From: CAZYBU01 sp964645775
GTDB lineage: Bacteria > Spirochaetota > UBA4802 > UBA5550
NCBI GenBank assembly: GCA_964645775.1
Contig: CAZYBU010000060.1
Span: forward strand, 1-14,116
Length of the DNA: 14,116 nucleotides
Direction: 5' to 3'
A program made the position numbers and the translations under genes. The notes below the pieces were generated by a model. The model was given only the letters and a program-made list of their open reading frames with translations. It was not told the origin of the DNA and made no database searches. Position 1 is the stretch's first letter. Every line of letters begins with the position of its first letter. Positions 13,979 to 14,116 of this stretch are shown piece by piece.

Positions 13979-14079
13979 GGTTATTTTTTTTTCATTGAGT
14001 AAATTTATCCGACTTCGCTATTGTTGCAAATAGCCTGAAATCTTTTTTGCGAGGCCTTGCCCTCCAGGTATCCTTATTG

Positions 14080-14107
14080 TACTTTCTTTGCTTGTCCAAA
14101 GAAAGTA
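14080..14107. repeat. Perfect 11-bp inverted repeat (AT-rich hairpin)
   Basis: TACTTTCTTTG (14080-14090) and CAAAGAAAGTA (14097-14107) pair perfectly around the loop CTTGTC. CCAAAGAAA follows to the window end, so the element probably continues. Similar CTTTCTTTG..CAAAGAAAG intergenic hairpins recur in many Gram-negative genomes, as I recall. It could act as a bidirectional terminator or be a dispersed repeat. No gene is seen in 13974-14116. Confidence 0.7.
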
Positions 14108-14116
14108 CCAAAGAAA

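Overview
The window looks like a Gram-negative bacterial chromosome fragment: it has a lipobox lipoprotein, a GDP-mannose 4,6-dehydratase and glycan-type enzymes. The core genes are GC-rich, and the intergenic spacers are littered with repeats. I cannot name the organism. A short membrane protein with tandem FEQVDKR heptads recalls proteins I associate with spirochaetes, but that is weak evidence. Nearly all genes are on the + strand; only a toxin-antitoxin (TA) stretch at about 1440-2300 is on the - strand.

Layout. (1) 3-1302: the C-terminal end of an unidentified protein, then a CarB/PylC-like ATP-grasp ligase. (2) About 1440-4335: a block of stress and defence modules. On the - strand lies a Phd/YefM antitoxin with a well-formed operator-promoter, a 3'-truncated RelE toxin joined directly to the 3' end of a PIN-domain toxin, and an intact ribbon-helix-helix (RHH) antitoxin. 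On the + strand follow a MntA-HepT (nucleotidyltransferase-HEPN) pair and then an AbiEii-type nucleotidyltransferase with a small upstream partner. This block, especially 3350-4335, is visibly more AT-rich than the genes on either side. (3) 4367-5838: a PIG-L family deacetylase followed 8 bp later by a LysR regulator. (4) 6128-9337: a complete SsuABC/NMT1-type ABC importer: a lipoprotein binding protein, two different permeases and an ATPase, with overlapping permease and ATPase genes. (5) 9449-11967: a second ATP-grasp ligase whose stop overlaps a polysaccharide-deacetylase-like gene. (6) 12217-12585: a coiled-coil, membrane-anchored small protein with its own strong promoter. (7) 12942-13973: gmd, then a repeat-rich tail ending in a perfect hairpin.

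How it may fit together (inference): the ATP-grasp ligases, the two deacetylase-type enzymes and gmd suggest a surface-polysaccharide or glycoconjugate locus, with the TA block and an importer operon set among them. The clearest unusual signal is the - strand TA remnant. A deletion appears to have fused two TA modules, removing the active parts of both toxins while leaving both antitoxins intact under one autoregulated-looking promoter. Other notable points are the AbiEii gene with a non-canonical 108-residue partner, and a family of GTGATGAGT-containing and CCCGGG-hairpin repeats in the spacers.
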